Notes under the pieces: generated by a model | Seen by the model: the letters and a program-made list of their open reading frames with translations, nothing else | The model's database searches: none | Told to the model about the DNA's origin: nothing | In this document: one piece after another, positions 28,401 through 35,439 of the stretch | Layout of the letters: each line of letters opens with the position of its first letter | Position numbering within the stretch: position 1 is the first letter of the stretch | Program-made: the position numbers and the translations under genes | From: an uncultured Paracoccaceae bacterium | Lineage (GTDB): Bacteria; Pseudomonadota; Alphaproteobacteria; Rhodobacterales; Rhodobacteraceae | Length of the DNA: 64,000 bases | Direction: 5' to 3' | Assembly: GCA_913061275.1 (NCBI GenBank) | Contig: CAJXSR010000002.1 | Span: 175,334-239,333, forward strand

Positions 28401-28434
28401 TCAGGCGACCGCCGTTTTGCAGACGTGTGCTCAT
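25420..28434 (-). CDS. soxA: Sarcosine oxidase alpha subunit
   Basis: Large subunit, 1004 residues. An N-terminal 2Fe-2S-like fold (about 1-100: FTWNGKRLQGFQGDTLASALLAN), an NAD-binding Rossmann site IMIVGGGIAGLAAALTAG at about 170, and a C-terminal aminomethyltransferase (T-protein-like) half from about 600 where folate binds. It carries NAD+ and shares the covalent FMN with the beta subunit. It overlaps soxD by 4 bp and soxG by 8 bp, so the operon is tightly coupled. Sarcosine is an intermediate of glycine betaine and creatinine breakdown, common in marine bacteria. Confidence 0.96.
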   Translation of the reverse strand: MSTRLQNGGRLIDRTKQIEFTWNGKRLQGFQGDTLASALLANNQMLVGRSFKYHRPRGIVAAGPEEPNALMGTGVDGHFEPNQRATTTELYQGLTSHSQNHWPSLEIDIGALNSKLPRFFPAGFYYKTFMYPRAAWKHVFEPIIRKSAGLGKAPTHKDEDTYEYFYAHVDIMIVGGGIAGLAAALTAGKSGASVLLMEQGVSFGGRAITDGVEIDGKPAATWVKATLAALKKMPNVQIRTRMMGAGVYDHGYALGYERLTDHLGPNQNGPRHRLWRIRTKRIVTATGAIERPLSFAGNDIPGVMLAGSLRDYIADYGVSAGDRTVVVTNNDDGYRTAIALHEAGLNVPCIIDPRGDLDGELPQKAIALGIRVENKSAIGKVKGGKRVESVTLCAQAGEGGTLEEIKCDAVAMSGGWSPVVHLWSHCGGKLNWDTDLAMFRPDPSRPPLGADGTGFVIATGTANGHLYSASVLKDAIAAGKQAAKDAGFKATGTVPKASDEKAAPIAAVWSMPQGATYDLKSKTFLDYQNDVKVSDVRLAAQEGFTSVEHAKRYTTLGMATDQGKLSNINGLAVLADSLNKEIPQVGTTTFRPPYHPISFGAIVGDARGELFKPIRKSPIHQWIDDNGGDWEPVADWRRPYCYKQQGETVEQAVTREILNTRENCGLLDASTLGKIIVKGPDAGKFMDMMYTNMMSTLKVGFCRYGLMCTENGFLSDDGVVARLSENTYLCHTTSGGSDRIHAWMEEWLQTEWWDWKVYTANVTEQYAQIAIVGPNARKVLEKLGGMDVSPEALPFMQFRDGKIGGIQARPFRISFSGELSYEIAVPASQGQAFWDMCMEAGAEFGMQPYGTECLHVMRAEKGFIMIGDETDGTVIPQDLGLNWAISKKKEDFLGKRAQQRSHMTDSKRWKLVGLKPVDPQAVIPDGAYATDGTTRPNGVKNMIGRVTSTYFSPTLNHAIAMGLVEHGPDRMGEVIDFPTIGGDIIKAEICDPVFLDKEGARQNV

Positions 28435-28757
28435 TTCACAAATCCTTCCCAGTCAGGGCGTTTCTTTTTAATTTTGTTTATCAAGGTCTTAGGCGGCTCA
28501 AATGTTTGGCCTGAATAGGTGCCGAACACTTCCAATGTCATTGTGCAACGGGCTGCGTGAAACCATTTTCCGCACCCAAATGCATGACGCCACCGTTCAA
28601 AATGCACACCTTTTGGGTTTTTGCGCATGAACAGATACGTTTCAAAATCATCGTCGTTTGCGCCTGCGCCGTGCCGAGTGATATGGGCTTCGCCGCCTGG
28701 TGTTAGTTCGGTTTCATCGGCTTCAACGCCGCAATAGGGACAGGTTAACAAAAGCAT
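28431..28757 (-). CDS. soxD: Sarcosine oxidase delta subunit
   Basis: 108 residues with the zinc-binding N-terminus LTCPYCG and the family segments RKNPKGVHFERWRHAFGCGKWF and ARCTMTLEVFGTY. It binds zinc in the heterotetramer. It overlaps soxA by 4 bp; 124 bp separate it from soxB, a gap that holds 11-bp tandem repeats. Confidence 0.94.
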   Translation of the reverse strand: MLLLTCPYCGVEADETELTPGGEAHITRHGAGANDDDFETYLFMRKNPKGVHFERWRHAFGCGKWFHAARCTMTLEVFGTYSGQTFEPPKTLINKIKKKRPDWEGFVK

Positions 28758-28777
28758 GATGTGGCGCCTTTTTGGGT

Positions 28778-28821
28778 GTATGGAAAGCGTATGGAATGCG
28801 TATGGAAAGCGTATGGCAAAA
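28778..28821. repeat. 11-bp tandem repeat between soxB and soxD
   Basis: Four head-to-tail copies of GTATGGAAAGC: two exact, one with a single change (GTATGGAATGC), and a diverged last copy. The unit is about one helical turn, so copies face the same side of the DNA. It lies in the 124-bp spacer of the soxBDAG transcript. Confidence 0.8.
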
Positions 28822-28881
28822 GTGGTGCTTTGGATCTTTTAACCATTTGGAAGAATATGTGCGATTCGAAAAACGAAGCCA

Positions 28882-30129
28882 TCAGTGCGCCACCCCCGCA
28901 GCTACGCTTTCGTCTATGAAGCGACCTTCTTGGTAGCGTTCTAGGCCAAAGGCCGACGCCAATTCGCGGGGTTCGCCGCCGGCGACAAGTTCGGCCATGG
29001 CCCAACCTGATCCCGGAATGGCTTTGAAACCGCCAGTGCCCCAGCCGCAGTTAATAAAGCAATTGCCCAGCGGGGTTTTTGAAATGATTGGTGAACGGTC
29101 ACCCGTGATGTCGATAATACCACCCCAGTGGCGCAGCATTTTCAGGCGGCTAACCATCGGGAATGTTTCTATCAGGGCGCGAACGGTTTCTTCTAGGTGG
29201 TGGTAACTGCCGCGCTGGGTGAAATTGTTATAGCCGTCAGTGCCGCCGCCGATGACCATTTCGCCTTTGTCGGATTGTGACATGTAACCGTGCACAGTGT
29301 TGGCCATGATGACCACATCCATGCAGGGTTTAATCGGCTCGGATACAAGTGCTTGCAAAGAGATTGATTCTACTGGCAGGCGGAAACCGCCCATTTTGGC
29401 CAGATCACCAGAGTTGCCCGCGACGATAATCGCAAGTTTCTTGGTTTTGATCGCACCCTTGGTGGTTTGTACGCCTGTGACCTTGCCGCGTGACTGGTCG
29501 ATACCTGTCACTTCGCATTGCTGGATGATGTCCATGCCCATGTCAGAACAGGCACGTGCATAGCCCCAAGCAACGGCATCATGGCGGGCAGTGCCGCCGC
29601 GCGGTTGCCATAACGCGCCCAATACGGGGTAGCGGGGGCCGCCTAATTCAATAATCGGGCAAAGTTCTTTGACGCGTTCAGGTGTGATAAATTCAGTTGT
29701 TACACCTTGTAAGTTGTTGGCGTGTGCAGTGCGCTGGTAGCCGCGAATTTCAGCCTGTGTTTGGGCTAGCATCATTACACCGCGTGGGGAAAACATAACG
29801 TTGTAGTTCAAGTCTTGGCTCATGGTTTCGTATAATGAGCGGGCTTTTTCATAGATTGCGGCAGACGGGTCTTGCAGATAGTTCGAGCGGATGATGGTGG
29901 TGTTGCGCCCCGTGTTGCCACCCCCCAACCAACCTTTTTCAATCACTGCCACATTGGTGATGCCGAAATTTTTGCCCAAGTAATATGCCGTGGCCAGCCC
30001 GTGACCACCCGCGCCTACGATAATTACATCGTATTCGGATTTTGGTTCAGGGGAACGCCACGCACGTTCCCAACCAGCATGGTGACGGAAGGCTTCGCGC
30101 GCGATGGCAAATGCGGAATAACGTTTCAT
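28882..30129 (-). CDS. soxB: Sarcosine oxidase beta subunit
   Basis: Flavoprotein subunit that oxidises sarcosine. 415 residues; FAD-binding Rossmann motif VIIVGAGGHGLATAYYLG at about 35-52, and the GGGNTGRNTTIIRSNYL region typical of this subunit with its covalent flavin. The C-terminus (NCGWGTGGFKAIPGSG) is the second conserved FAD contact. It is the first gene of soxBDAG, reading away from ccmI; the promoter should lie in 30130-30235. Confidence 0.95.
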   Translation of the reverse strand: MKRYSAFAIAREAFRHHAGWERAWRSPEPKSEYDVIIVGAGGHGLATAYYLGKNFGITNVAVIEKGWLGGGNTGRNTTIIRSNYLQDPSAAIYEKARSLYETMSQDLNYNVMFSPRGVMMLAQTQAEIRGYQRTAHANNLQGVTTEFITPERVKELCPIIELGGPRYPVLGALWQPRGGTARHDAVAWGYARACSDMGMDIIQQCEVTGIDQSRGKVTGVQTTKGAIKTKKLAIIVAGNSGDLAKMGGFRLPVESISLQALVSEPIKPCMDVVIMANTVHGYMSQSDKGEMVIGGGTDGYNNFTQRGSYHHLEETVRALIETFPMVSRLKMLRHWGGIIDITGDRSPIISKTPLGNCFINCGWGTGGFKAIPGSGWAMAELVAGGEPRELASAFGLERYQEGRFIDESVAAGVAH

Positions 30130-30235
30130 ATGGGTGGCCTATGGCAAGGAGTATCGGACAAGACTATAGTGTGATCTGACATATGCTGCCAGACCATGAT
30201 CCTTCATGCGATGAAAGGGTAGAGAGTAGGATACA

Positions 30236-30349
30236 ATGAGCGGCATGTTTTTCGATTTTCACGACATTTTGTGTGCTTGTAATGTCGCGCACACGGAAAT
30301 GGGCTTTCCCAAATCATTTTGCTTCGTTAGCAAGGGGTGGGATTTATAG
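30236..30349 (+). CDS. Possible 37-aa ORF ahead of ccmI
   Basis: A small ORF (MSGMFFDFHDILCACNVAH, then TEMGFPKSFCFVSKGWDL) with an AGGA ribosome-like site 7 bp before its ATG. Its stop lies 6 bp before the first ccmI ATG, so it could be a leader coupled to ccmI or a chance ORF. I know of no family. Low certainty. Confidence 0.25.
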   Translation: MSGMFFDFHDILCACNVAHTEMGFPKSFCFVSKGWDL

Positions 30350-30355
30350 GATTAG

Positions 30356-31558
30356 ATGATGGTTTGGGCAGTTTCAGCTTTAATGGCAGTGGGAGTAATC
30401 TTTGCAATCTTGCGGGCGTTTGTGGTGGTGACACCTGTTTTCAGGGCGTCTGAATTTGATGTGCAGGTCTATAAGGATCAGTTGAAATCACTTGCTAGCG
30501 ATTTGGAACGCGGGGTTGTTTCACAAGATGAAGCGGCATCGGCTAAATTGGAAATCTCAAAGCGTATATTGGCGGCAGATAAACGGAAACAAAATGAAAC
30601 AGTTGCGAAGACTGGGCGTACATCAAAATTATTTTTAGCCGCTCTTAGTGCGGTAATGCTTGGGGGTTCAATGGGTTTGTATTTCCTTTTAGGAAGCCCG
30701 CAAATGCCAGACCAACCGTTACAAGCACGAATGGAAGCGGCAAAAATTGCACGGGCAAACCGACCCAACCAATTTGAGGCAGAAGCCCAAGTGCCTGCTT
30801 TGGCGATTGAAGCGGATGGTGATTATTTGGAATTGATAGCTAAATTACGTGATACTATGAAGACGCGCCCTAATGATGTTGAAGGCTGGAAACTGCTGGT
30901 TTTACACGAGTCGCGGATTGGTAATGTTCGGGCTGCGTGGCGGGCAAAAGATAAGGTTATTTTACTGTTAGGCGATAAAGCTTCTGGCGTGGATTATGCC
31001 GATTTAGCGGAATTTATGATTATTTCAACCAACGGGTATGTGTCTACGGATGCGGAAGCGGCTTTGGCTAAAGCTTTGACACGGAACGCAAAATCACCCC
31101 GCGCAAGGTATTATTCGGGGCTTGCACTGGCGCAAAACGGGCGACCAGATGTGGCGTACCGTATGTGGATTGGGCTGTTGGAAGAGGGGCCAGAGGATGC
31201 ACCTTGGGTACAGCTGATCCGTGGGCAAATTGGTACGGTTGCGCGTGCAGCGGGCATTAACCCGGTCGATCAAAATGCGCCCGGCCCATCTGCCGATCAG
31301 GTGGAGGCTGCTGGCAATATGACAGATGAAGAGCGTCAAAATATGATACGCGGTATGGTTGCGGGATTAGCCGAACGATTGGCTACAGATGGGGGTAGCC
31401 CCGCAGAATGGGCGCGATTGATTAGAGCATACGGAACTTTCGGTGAGACGGCGCAGGCATCTGCAATATGGGTCGAAGCGCGCGAAGTGTTTGGTGATAA
31501 TGCCGATGCTATGGCAATTCTTTTGGAAGCGGCACAATCGGCTGAGGTGGCGAATTGA
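30356..31558 (+). CDS. ccmI: Cytochrome c biogenesis protein CcmI
   Basis: Apocytochrome c chaperone of the system I haem-ligation complex. 400 residues: transmembrane helix 1 at the N-terminus ([19 protein letters not shown]), a cytoplasmic loop with the family signature [19 protein letters not shown], a second helix at about 92-111 and a periplasmic TPR domain to the end. The other ccm genes are not in the window. Two adjacent ATGs (30356, 30359) are possible starts. The stop overlaps the ruvX start. Confidence 0.94.
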   Translation: MMVWAVSALMAVGVIFAILRAFVVVTPVFRASEFDVQVYKDQLKSLASDLERGVVSQDEAASAKLEISKRILAADKRKQNETVAKTGRTSKLFLAALSAVMLGGSMGLYFLLGSPQMPDQPLQARMEAAKIARANRPNQFEAEAQVPALAIEADGDYLELIAKLRDTMKTRPNDVEGWKLLVLHESRIGNVRAAWRAKDKVILLLGDKASGVDYADLAEFMIISTNGYVSTDAEAALAKALTRNAKSPRARYYSGLALAQNGRPDVAYRMWIGLLEEGPEDAPWVQLIRGQIGTVARAAGINPVDQNAPGPSADQVEAAGNMTDEERQNMIRGMVAGLAERLATDGGSPAEWARLIRAYGTFGETAQASAIWVEAREVFGDNADAMAILLEAAQSAEVAN

Positions 31559-32034
31559 GTGAGATTTGCGACGATATTGAAGGATTTGTAGCGATCACGG
31601 GGGCCATATCTGGGCTTATGGGGCTGGATTTTGGCACCAAGACAATCGGGGTTGCTATTTCGGATCGATTGCAAACCGTGGCAACACCCCGTGAAACGAT
31701 AAAACGCAAGAAGTTCGGGATTGATGCGGATGCAATAGAGCGGTTGATTGTCGAAAATGAGATCGCTGGTATTGTGCTGGGATTGCCTATGAATATGGAT
31801 GGATCAGAAGGGCCGCGTGCGCAATCAACACGGGCTTTTGCAAGGAACCTTTCGGTACGTGTTTCGGTGCCGATCTTTTTTTGGGATGAACGGTTATCTA
31901 CTGTTGCGGCGGAAAGAGCATTATTAGAGGCGGATATGTCGCGTAAAAAGCGCGCGGTTGTGATAGATAACGTGGCAGCGTCGTATATTTTGCAGGGCGT
32001 GTTGGACCGGTTATCGCATATAAGGCATGCCTGA
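31555..32034 (+). CDS. ruvX: Holliday junction resolvase-like YqgF (RuvX)
   Basis: RNase H-fold nuclease family linked to 16S rRNA 5' processing and recombination. 159 residues: the N-terminal motif [15 protein letters not shown], the Glu in [14 protein letters not shown] and the C-terminal [11 protein letters not shown]. The start is TTG inside the ccmI stop (TTGA overlap), and its stop overlaps the next gene, so ccmI-ruvX-DUF1289 form one coupled operon. Confidence 0.92.
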   Translation: MSEICDDIEGFVAITGAISGLMGLDFGTKTIGVAISDRLQTVATPRETIKRKKFGIDADAIERLIVENEIAGIVLGLPMNMDGSEGPRAQSTRAFARNLSVRVSVPIFFWDERLSTVAAERALLEADMSRKKRAVVIDNVAASYILQGVLDRLSHIRHA

Positions 32035-32255
32035 TGGATGAAATTTGGAAACGCAATGAACCCGACAGCCCTTGTGTGAAGGTTTGTGTAATGCATCCAA
32101 AGGCAGGGATTTGTATTGGCTGTTATAGGCGCAATGCAGAGATTGCCGCCTGGGCACGTATGGAACGCGAAGAACGGCTGGCTATTATGGCAGAATTGCC
32201 CGCGCGGGCGGGTTTGTTGAAGGGTGTGCGCAAGGGTGGGCGTAAACGGGTCTAA
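32034..32255 (+). CDS. DUF1289 cysteine-rich small protein
   Basis: 73 residues with the DUF1289 pattern SPCVKVCVMHPKAGICIGCYRR: four Cys that probably bind zinc or an Fe-S cluster, followed by IAAWARMEREERLAIM. The start overlaps the ruvX stop (TGATG), and the end overlaps the convergent oxygenase gene by 4 bp. The family function is unknown. Confidence 0.88.
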   Translation: MDEIWKRNEPDSPCVKVCVMHPKAGICIGCYRRNAEIAAWARMEREERLAIMAELPARAGLLKGVRKGGRKRV

Positions 32256-33022
32256 TCTTCTAACCACCCTTGCAAACCACCCTGCCAATATGGCCTGAAA
32301 TAAGCGATCATGCGGCCATCATCTGGGCCATCTAACCTCTTATCCCACGCAGCCATGCCGTGCAGTGCGAAACGGTGGGCGATGTAAGCTTCACCAGGGC
32401 GCGCGTGAAGCTCTACACGTTTGCAAGTTTTGAAGATTTTAGCACGGGTTTCTTGGTATATTTCTGTAATATCAGTGTGTTGCCAGTTTTCGGGTGATAT
32501 CCCAGCATATGCAGTTGCCAGCATATCGCGGAAAATCAAATGTGACCCTTCCCAGATCACAAATGGCGCGGCTTCTGGTGGCGTTTCATTCAGGGGAATA
32601 CCAAGAATAAAGCCGTGAAACTCATCCATTTTTCGTAAGCGGCTCGGGCCGACTGCCTTTAGCCCGTCGAGGTGGGCAAAGTCGCGGTTGCGACGGTAGT
32701 TGAGCATGCCACCAGTCTCATTTGTGTCTTGTTTTGGGTAGCCTTTATAGCAAGTCGAAAACTGGCCCTTGCCCCAATCAAAATGATCCTGTCCCATTGC
32801 ATATTGTGCGGCTTTTAGAGTTGGGCCTGTCAAGGGGGCGTAGTCGTGCAAAACGTCAACACCGACAAACCATGTGCCTTGTGAGCGTAACCAGTTGGCG
32901 CGGGTTTCGGGATGTTTTGCAGCTTTAACGGCTTCGGGGCGGGTGTGTTTTACCCATTGTGCCAATTCTGGATTATAGGGCAGCTTCACCCAGCCGCGCT
33001 TATTAAATGTGGCCCTATCCAA
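32252..33022 (-). CDS. Phytanoyl-CoA dioxygenase-like protein
   Basis: 256 residues. Candidate Fe(II) ligands of a 2-oxoglutarate dioxygenase are the HxD in FAHLDG (about residue 117-119) and a distal His in AYIAHRFALHGMAAW; nearby Arg in AYFRPYW may bind the co-substrate. The substrate is unknown, and the assignment to the PhyH fold rests on motif spacing only. The gene overlaps the TauE/SafE gene by 8 bp, so the two are co-transcribed. Confidence 0.6.
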   Translation of the reverse strand: MDRATFNKRGWVKLPYNPELAQWVKHTRPEAVKAAKHPETRANWLRSQGTWFVGVDVLHDYAPLTGPTLKAAQYAMGQDHFDWGKGQFSTCYKGYPKQDTNETGGMLNYRRNRDFAHLDGLKAVGPSRLRKMDEFHGFILGIPLNETPPEAAPFVIWEGSHLIFRDMLATAYAGISPENWQHTDITEIYQETRAKIFKTCKRVELHARPGEAYIAHRFALHGMAAWDKRLDGPDDGRMIAYFRPYWQGGLQGWLED

Positions 33023-33839
33023 GGTAGGCTTTGCGCAGCATATTTACCGCGACAAAGATCAGGAACACGGCAAATACACGCTTTAAGGGTTTGGGATTAA
33101 GGGAATGCGCCAGTTTAGCCCCTAATGGGGCGGTGAGGGTGGTCATGGATATGACGACCAAAAAAGCCGCGATATTGACATGCCCAATAGTAAAAGGCGG
33201 GCGGTTTAATTCGGGCGCGGGTGTTAGCAGGAACGTAATGGCTGCTGGTAGGGCAATTATCAGCCCAAAGCCTGCGGCGGTGGCCACGGCGCGATGGATG
33301 GGGCGGCCATGTAATGTCATGATCGGTACGCCAAAACTGCCGCCACCAATGCCCATTAGTACAGATAAGAAACCTACGATGGGGCTAAGAACCGCGCGTT
33401 TTATACCTGTGGGCATGGTTTCGCCTAGCCGCCAGCCGCTGTTACCAAAAGCCATATAGAGACCGATAATAAAGGCCAGTGTGCCGAAGATTAACAGCAA
33501 AGTATTTGAACGTAACTCAGCAGCGACAAAAACGCCGATGATGGCACCGATGATGATGCCTGGTGCCCATGTTTTTAGTATGTCCCAGTCAACGGCGCCC
33601 TTTTTGTGATGGCTGGAAACCGACCTTATGGAAGTGAATATGATGGTGGCAAGGGATGTTGCCAAGCAGATTTGCACCAGTTGCGGCGAGGTGTAACCAA
33701 GACCTGAAAATGTGTAATAAAATGCAGGTACTAATACGATACCACCGCCCACACCCAAAAGGCCTGCTAATACGCCTGCGAAAGCGCCTATTATCATTAA
33801 TAGGGCGAGGATAGGTATAAGTGTTGCTATGTCTGGCAT
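33015..33839 (-). CDS. TauE/SafE-family anion permease
   Basis: 274 residues with about eight membrane helices. The two repeats of the family are visible, each with a glycine-rich start (GVLAGLLGVGGGIVLVPAF and SVLMGIGGGSFGVPIM). Members export sulfite, sulfoacetate or related organosulfur anions. It is the first gene of a pair with the PhyH-like gene; dusA ends 11 bp upstream, so read-through from dusA is likely. Confidence 0.9.
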   Translation of the reverse strand: MPDIATLIPILALLMIIGAFAGVLAGLLGVGGGIVLVPAFYYTFSGLGYTSPQLVQICLATSLATIIFTSIRSVSSHHKKGAVDWDILKTWAPGIIIGAIIGVFVAAELRSNTLLLIFGTLAFIIGLYMAFGNSGWRLGETMPTGIKRAVLSPIVGFLSVLMGIGGGSFGVPIMTLHGRPIHRAVATAAGFGLIIALPAAITFLLTPAPELNRPPFTIGHVNIAAFLVVISMTTLTAPLGAKLAHSLNPKPLKRVFAVFLIFVAVNMLRKAYLG

Positions 33840-33850
33840 TATTGTATCCT

Positions 33851-34858
33851 TTAGGCGGCTTTTTGTTTGATGGCGTCTAGGGCGGTTTCAACCAGTTCGG
33901 GGCCAGCACCTTCTTTATGCGCACTTTCTGATAGGATACGCCGCCAAAGACGTGCGCCCGCGCGGCCTGTGAATGCACCCAGCATGTGGCGGGTGATTTG
34001 ATTAAGGCGGCCACCATTGATGAGGTGTTGTTCAATATAGGGCAGCATGTCCAACACGGCTTGTTCAATGGTTCTTTGATCCATCGCGCCATAAATGCGG
34101 CTATCGGCATTGGGCAAAATCTGGGCAGGATCGTGGTACGCAGTGCGCCCGATCATCACACCGTCTAGCCCTTGTTCAAGATGTTCAAGTGCTTGATCCA
34201 ATGAGGTAATACCGCCATTGATTTGTATATTAAGATCTGGATTATCGGCCTTTATCTGATGTACCAACGCGTAATCCAAGGGTGGAATATCGCGGTTTTC
34301 CTTGGGGCTTAACCCTTGCAACCAAGCTTTGCGGGCGTGAATTATGAAGGTTTTGACACCTCGTGCTTTGACGCGGTCGATGAAATCAGGAAGTATTTGA
34401 TACGGGTCTTGGTCATCAACACCGATGCGGCATTTTACAGTTATTTCAGCACCCGTTGAGACGTCTATCATAGCAGAGACGCAATCTGCTACTAGGTCGG
34501 ACTGTTGCATAAGGCAGGCACCAAAACTACCAGACTGCACCCGATCAGATGGGCAACCGATGTTGATGTTGACCTCGTTATAGCCGTAGTCACAACCGAT
34601 GCGGGTCGCGGTTGCTAGGTGTTCGGGGTTTGATCCGCCAAGTTGCAATGCGATGGGATGCTCGGCTGAATTGTAGCCAAGTAAGCGATCACGATCGCCA
34701 TGAATAACGGCTTGGGCAGTGACCATTTCGGTGTAAAGCAAAGTGTGTTGCGACATTAAACGGTGAAAATACCGGCAATGCCGATCCGTCCAGTCCATCA
34801 TCGGCGCTATACTTAAAGTTGTATTTTTATTTATAGCTCTTCTTTTGTTAATTTCCAT
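33851..34858 (-). CDS. dusA: tRNA-dihydrouridine synthase A with a replaced N-terminus
   Basis: Flavin enzyme that reduces U20/U20a in tRNA. 335 residues; from residue 15 onward it is standard DusA: LSIAPMMDWTDRHCRYFHR, catalytic Cys102 in NINIGCPSDRVQSG, and HARKAWLQGLSPKENR. The first 13 residues (MEINKRRAINKNT) do not look like native DusA and lie beyond the 11-bp core at 34794-34804, which recurs in a dusA 5' relic at 37302-37361. I infer that an element inserted in the 5' end and supplied a new start and promoter, as known for dusA-specific integrases. Confidence 0.95.
   Translation of the reverse strand: MEINKRRAINKNTTLSIAPMMDWTDRHCRYFHRLMSQHTLLYTEMVTAQAVIHGDRDRLLGYNSAEHPIALQLGGSNPEHLATATRIGCDYGYNEVNINIGCPSDRVQSGSFGACLMQQSDLVADCVSAMIDVSTGAEITVKCRIGVDDQDPYQILPDFIDRVKARGVKTFIIHARKAWLQGLSPKENRDIPPLDYALVHQIKADNPDLNIQINGGITSLDQALEHLEQGLDGVMIGRTAYHDPAQILPNADSRIYGAMDQRTIEQAVLDMLPYIEQHLINGGRLNQITRHMLGAFTGRAGARLWRRILSESAHKEGAGPELVETALDAIKQKAA
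34794..34804. other. Attachment-site core inside dusA (element left end)
   Basis: The plus-strand sequence TCCATCATCGG lies within the APMMD codons of dusA and is identical to 37318-37328 in the dusA relic. The identity marks the probable crossover site of a dusA-integrating element. An 11-bp match alone is weak; the shared reading frame and gene identity make it convincing. Confidence 0.7.
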
Positions 34859-34945
34859 GACTTAGGATTTTCTTATGTTTGACTGCACAACATTGTCTGA
34901 TAAAGCAAAATCAAATACACAACAATAGGCAGGAAATAATCTATA

Positions 34946-35206
34946 ATGGATACGAGATTTTTGTTACTTGCGCGCTACAATGGGCTTCCAATTATCCCAT
35001 TACATTTAGTTCAGCAGGATTTTTTTTACCACCTGTCACTTATAAAGTTTTTACGAAAAGTAAACGATAAGTTAATTGAACTCCCAATTGTGCGAATAGA
35101 GAATAGTCAAAAGAGCGCCAAAGGTGTGCATATTGAGGATTTGGCAAATTATTTAGATAAGAGGCGGGATATTGCAAAGCGAGAGATTGACGCCTTCTAC
35201 AAATGA
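34946..35206 (+). CDS. PrtN-like regulator (pyocin activator family)
   Basis: 86 residues closely patterned on PrtN, the Pseudomonas pyocin activator, and its phage or island relatives: FLLLARYNGLPIIPLHLVQQ at the N-terminus, KFLRKVNDKLIELPIVRIE in the middle and SQKSAKGVHIEDLANYLDKRR near the end, with the usual length. Such proteins bind DNA and switch on prophage-like or island genes, or act like excisionase-type regulators. It is divergent from dusA, inside the proposed element. No pyocin or phage structural genes are near. AGGA precedes the ATG by about 12 bp, a loose spacing. Confidence 0.8.
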   Translation: MDTRFLLLARYNGLPIIPLHLVQQDFFYHLSLIKFLRKVNDKLIELPIVRIENSQKSAKGVHIEDLANYLDKRRDIAKREIDAFYK

Positions 35207-35403
35207 ATAAGTAAAATGGGTAGTGGACGGAAGAACGCCCATTTGCATTTCTAACAGCCAAAGTCAGCTATGCGGACAAAGCTGCCGTTGATTCATGGCT
35301 AGGTATGCAGATACTTCTGCGTGAGGCAAGTTGTAACCACAGTAGACGTTATGAAATCTAACTTCTATAAATCCATTACTTTAAAGGGAATGGTGCTGGG
35401 GCT
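35207..35403. other. Non-coding or decayed stretch inside the dusA element
   Basis: No gene with a start codon is visible. AAATGGG (35214) and CCCATTT (35238) could form a hairpin after the PrtN-like gene. A frame from 35251 to 35361 is open and protein-like (TAKVSYADKAAVDSWLGMQ) but has no start upstream and a TAG at 35221; it may be a gene remnant. Confidence 0.3.
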
Positions 35404-35433
35404 TACCTCTGCTTTTAGTACAAAGCAGAGGTA
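35404..35433. terminator. Strong hairpin at the 3' end of the WG-repeat gene
   Basis: A perfect 12-bp stem (TACCTCTGCTTT with its complement) and a 6-bp loop, 6 bp beyond the stop codon on the minus strand. Neither side has a long T-run, but stem strength and position suggest termination or 3' mRNA protection, possibly in both directions. Confidence 0.6.
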
Positions 35434-35439
35434 TTTAAG

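Noticed and set aside
31509..32288. A 259-codon open frame on the minus strand opposite ruvX and DUF1289.
   Set aside because: It lies antisense to three well-supported coupled genes, has low-complexity Ser/Ile/Thr composition and no family features; a shadow of the real frames.
34946..35206. The 86-aa protein considered as a CcdB-type toxin.
   Set aside because: The motifs match PrtN-family regulators much better, and no antitoxin gene is adjacent.
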